Source: Polyporus tsugae
Taxonomy: Eukaryota > Basidiomycota > Agaricomycetes > Polyporales > Polyporaceae
Reading direction: 5' to 3'
DNA length: 64,000 bases
Assembly (NCBI GenBank): GCA_024305745.1
Contig: JAHRBS010000003.1
Coordinates: forward strand, 372,001-436,000
The notes below the pieces were generated by a model. That model was not told the origin of the DNA, did not search any database, and saw only the letters and a list, made by a program, of their open reading frames with translations. Positions 63,380 through 64,000 of this stretch are shown piece by piece. Each line of letters opens with the position of its first letter. Positions within the stretch are counted from its first letter, which is position 1. The position numbers and the translations under genes are program-made.

Positions 63380-64000
63380 ACTGACTTTAGGGAACTCAAC
63401 CGCGTCTTCTTAGATGCCATGGCAGCTACGAACTTAGGCCGGCTTGCACGTTGCACATCTGTCCTAACCCTACCGTTTTAGCGCATTACACCGCGTGGGA
63501 GAGGGCGGGTATCCTCCATCGGGACGTGAGCGTTGGAAACATCCTGATCGATCCTGTCACTAGGCAGGGATACCTCATAGACTGGGAGATGTCACGTTTG
63601 AGAAGCGAGCTTGAACACGGACCCGTGGAGCCAGATCGGACGGCATGTCTCCCCCCTGTGCTAATCGTCTGACAAGAGCTCACTCGTTTTGCAGGGCACC
63701 TGGCAGTTCCGCGCTGCACTCTCCCTGATGTTCCCTCGGAAGCCTTACCGGCTGGAGGACGACATCGAGTCTTTCGTCCACACCTATCGATGGCTCGTCC
63801 TTCGCTTCCACAGGACGGACGTCCCTGGGCTTCGTACATTCGTCCAAGTCGAATACGAACAAAGTGCGAAGACAGACATCCCTGGCATTCGCATCGGCGG
63901 CCACCATAAATTACAGTTGTTTGCTGCGCCGACTGCGCCGTTCCAGGTCATAGGCAACGATAGTCTTCAAGGCCTTCTGAACGACCTCGCATACAACTGC
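61526..64000 (+). pseudogene. FunK1-type kinase, copy 6, damaged and cut by the window end
   Basis: An inverted copy of FunK1 copy 4 starting at ATG 61526 (MADPPLSQPLANAVSG). Three lesions are visible. An 8-base insertion after HHPY (about 61697-61704) brings an immediate TAA and shifts the frame. The donor of the intron before the catalytic exon is CT instead of GT (63426-63427), and read-through stops at the acceptor TAG. The donor of the next intron is GC (63643-63644). A 6-base in-frame deletion lies near 61570. The middle exon (62021-63425) is open and almost identical to copy 4. The catalytic exon keeps ILHRDVSVGN but reads LIDWEMSRL in place of LIDWDLSRL. The 3' exon (KPYRLEDDIESF onward) is only about 70% like copy 4 and leaves the window. 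A shortened protein from MGTRFHQLG (about 61804) is possible but would lack normal splicing. Confidence 0.85.

Overview
The window is nuclear DNA of a filamentous basidiomycete, most likely a wood- or litter-decaying agaricomycete. The evidence is genes split by many 45-70 nt GT-AG introns, a multicopper laccase, and families typical of that class: FunK1 kinases, DUF6533 seven-helix proteins and a DUF7330 protein. Nothing bacterial or viral was seen. Gene models were spliced by eye from frame, splice consensus and family resemblance, so single exon ends may be off by a few bases.

Layout. 1-14 kb: a complete secreted laccase (+), a DUF7330 protein (-), a very large Rxt3-type histone deacetylase-complex protein (-), then about 2.8 kb with no convincing gene. 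14.5-25.6 kb: three FunK1 kinase genes in tandem (-). 26.3-33.2 kb: an FAD aromatic monooxygenase (-) and an MFS transporter (-) that carries a nonsense codon. 33.5-41.7 kb: two more FunK1 genes (-) plus a FunK1 C-terminal relic, flanked by related direct repeats. 42-45.3 kb: a cysteine-rich PCA1-like heavy-metal P1B ATPase (+). 45.8-51.8 kb: the vacuolar sorting receptor VPS10 (-). 53.3-57.5 kb: a short-chain dehydrogenase (+), RNA polymerase II subunit RPB7 (-), tRNA-Ile(AAU) (+) and a ZNF511-like zinc-finger protein (-). 59.1-60.8 kb: a DUF6533 membrane protein (+). 61.1-64 kb: a sixth FunK1 copy (+), near-identical to the copy at 34-37 kb but inverted and damaged; it runs off the window edge.

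How it fits together. Housekeeping genes (RPB7, VPS10, tRNA, zinc finger, Rxt3) are interspersed with accessory genes. The FunK1 copies form the dynamic part. They fall into two subfamilies (copies 1, 3, 4, 6 and copies 2, 5), share 5' flanking boxes, end in basic nuclear-localisation-like tails, and show decay, gene conversion and rearrangement. The monooxygenase and the MFS gene next to it look like an aromatic-compound oxidation and export/import pair, but the transporter appears to be dying.
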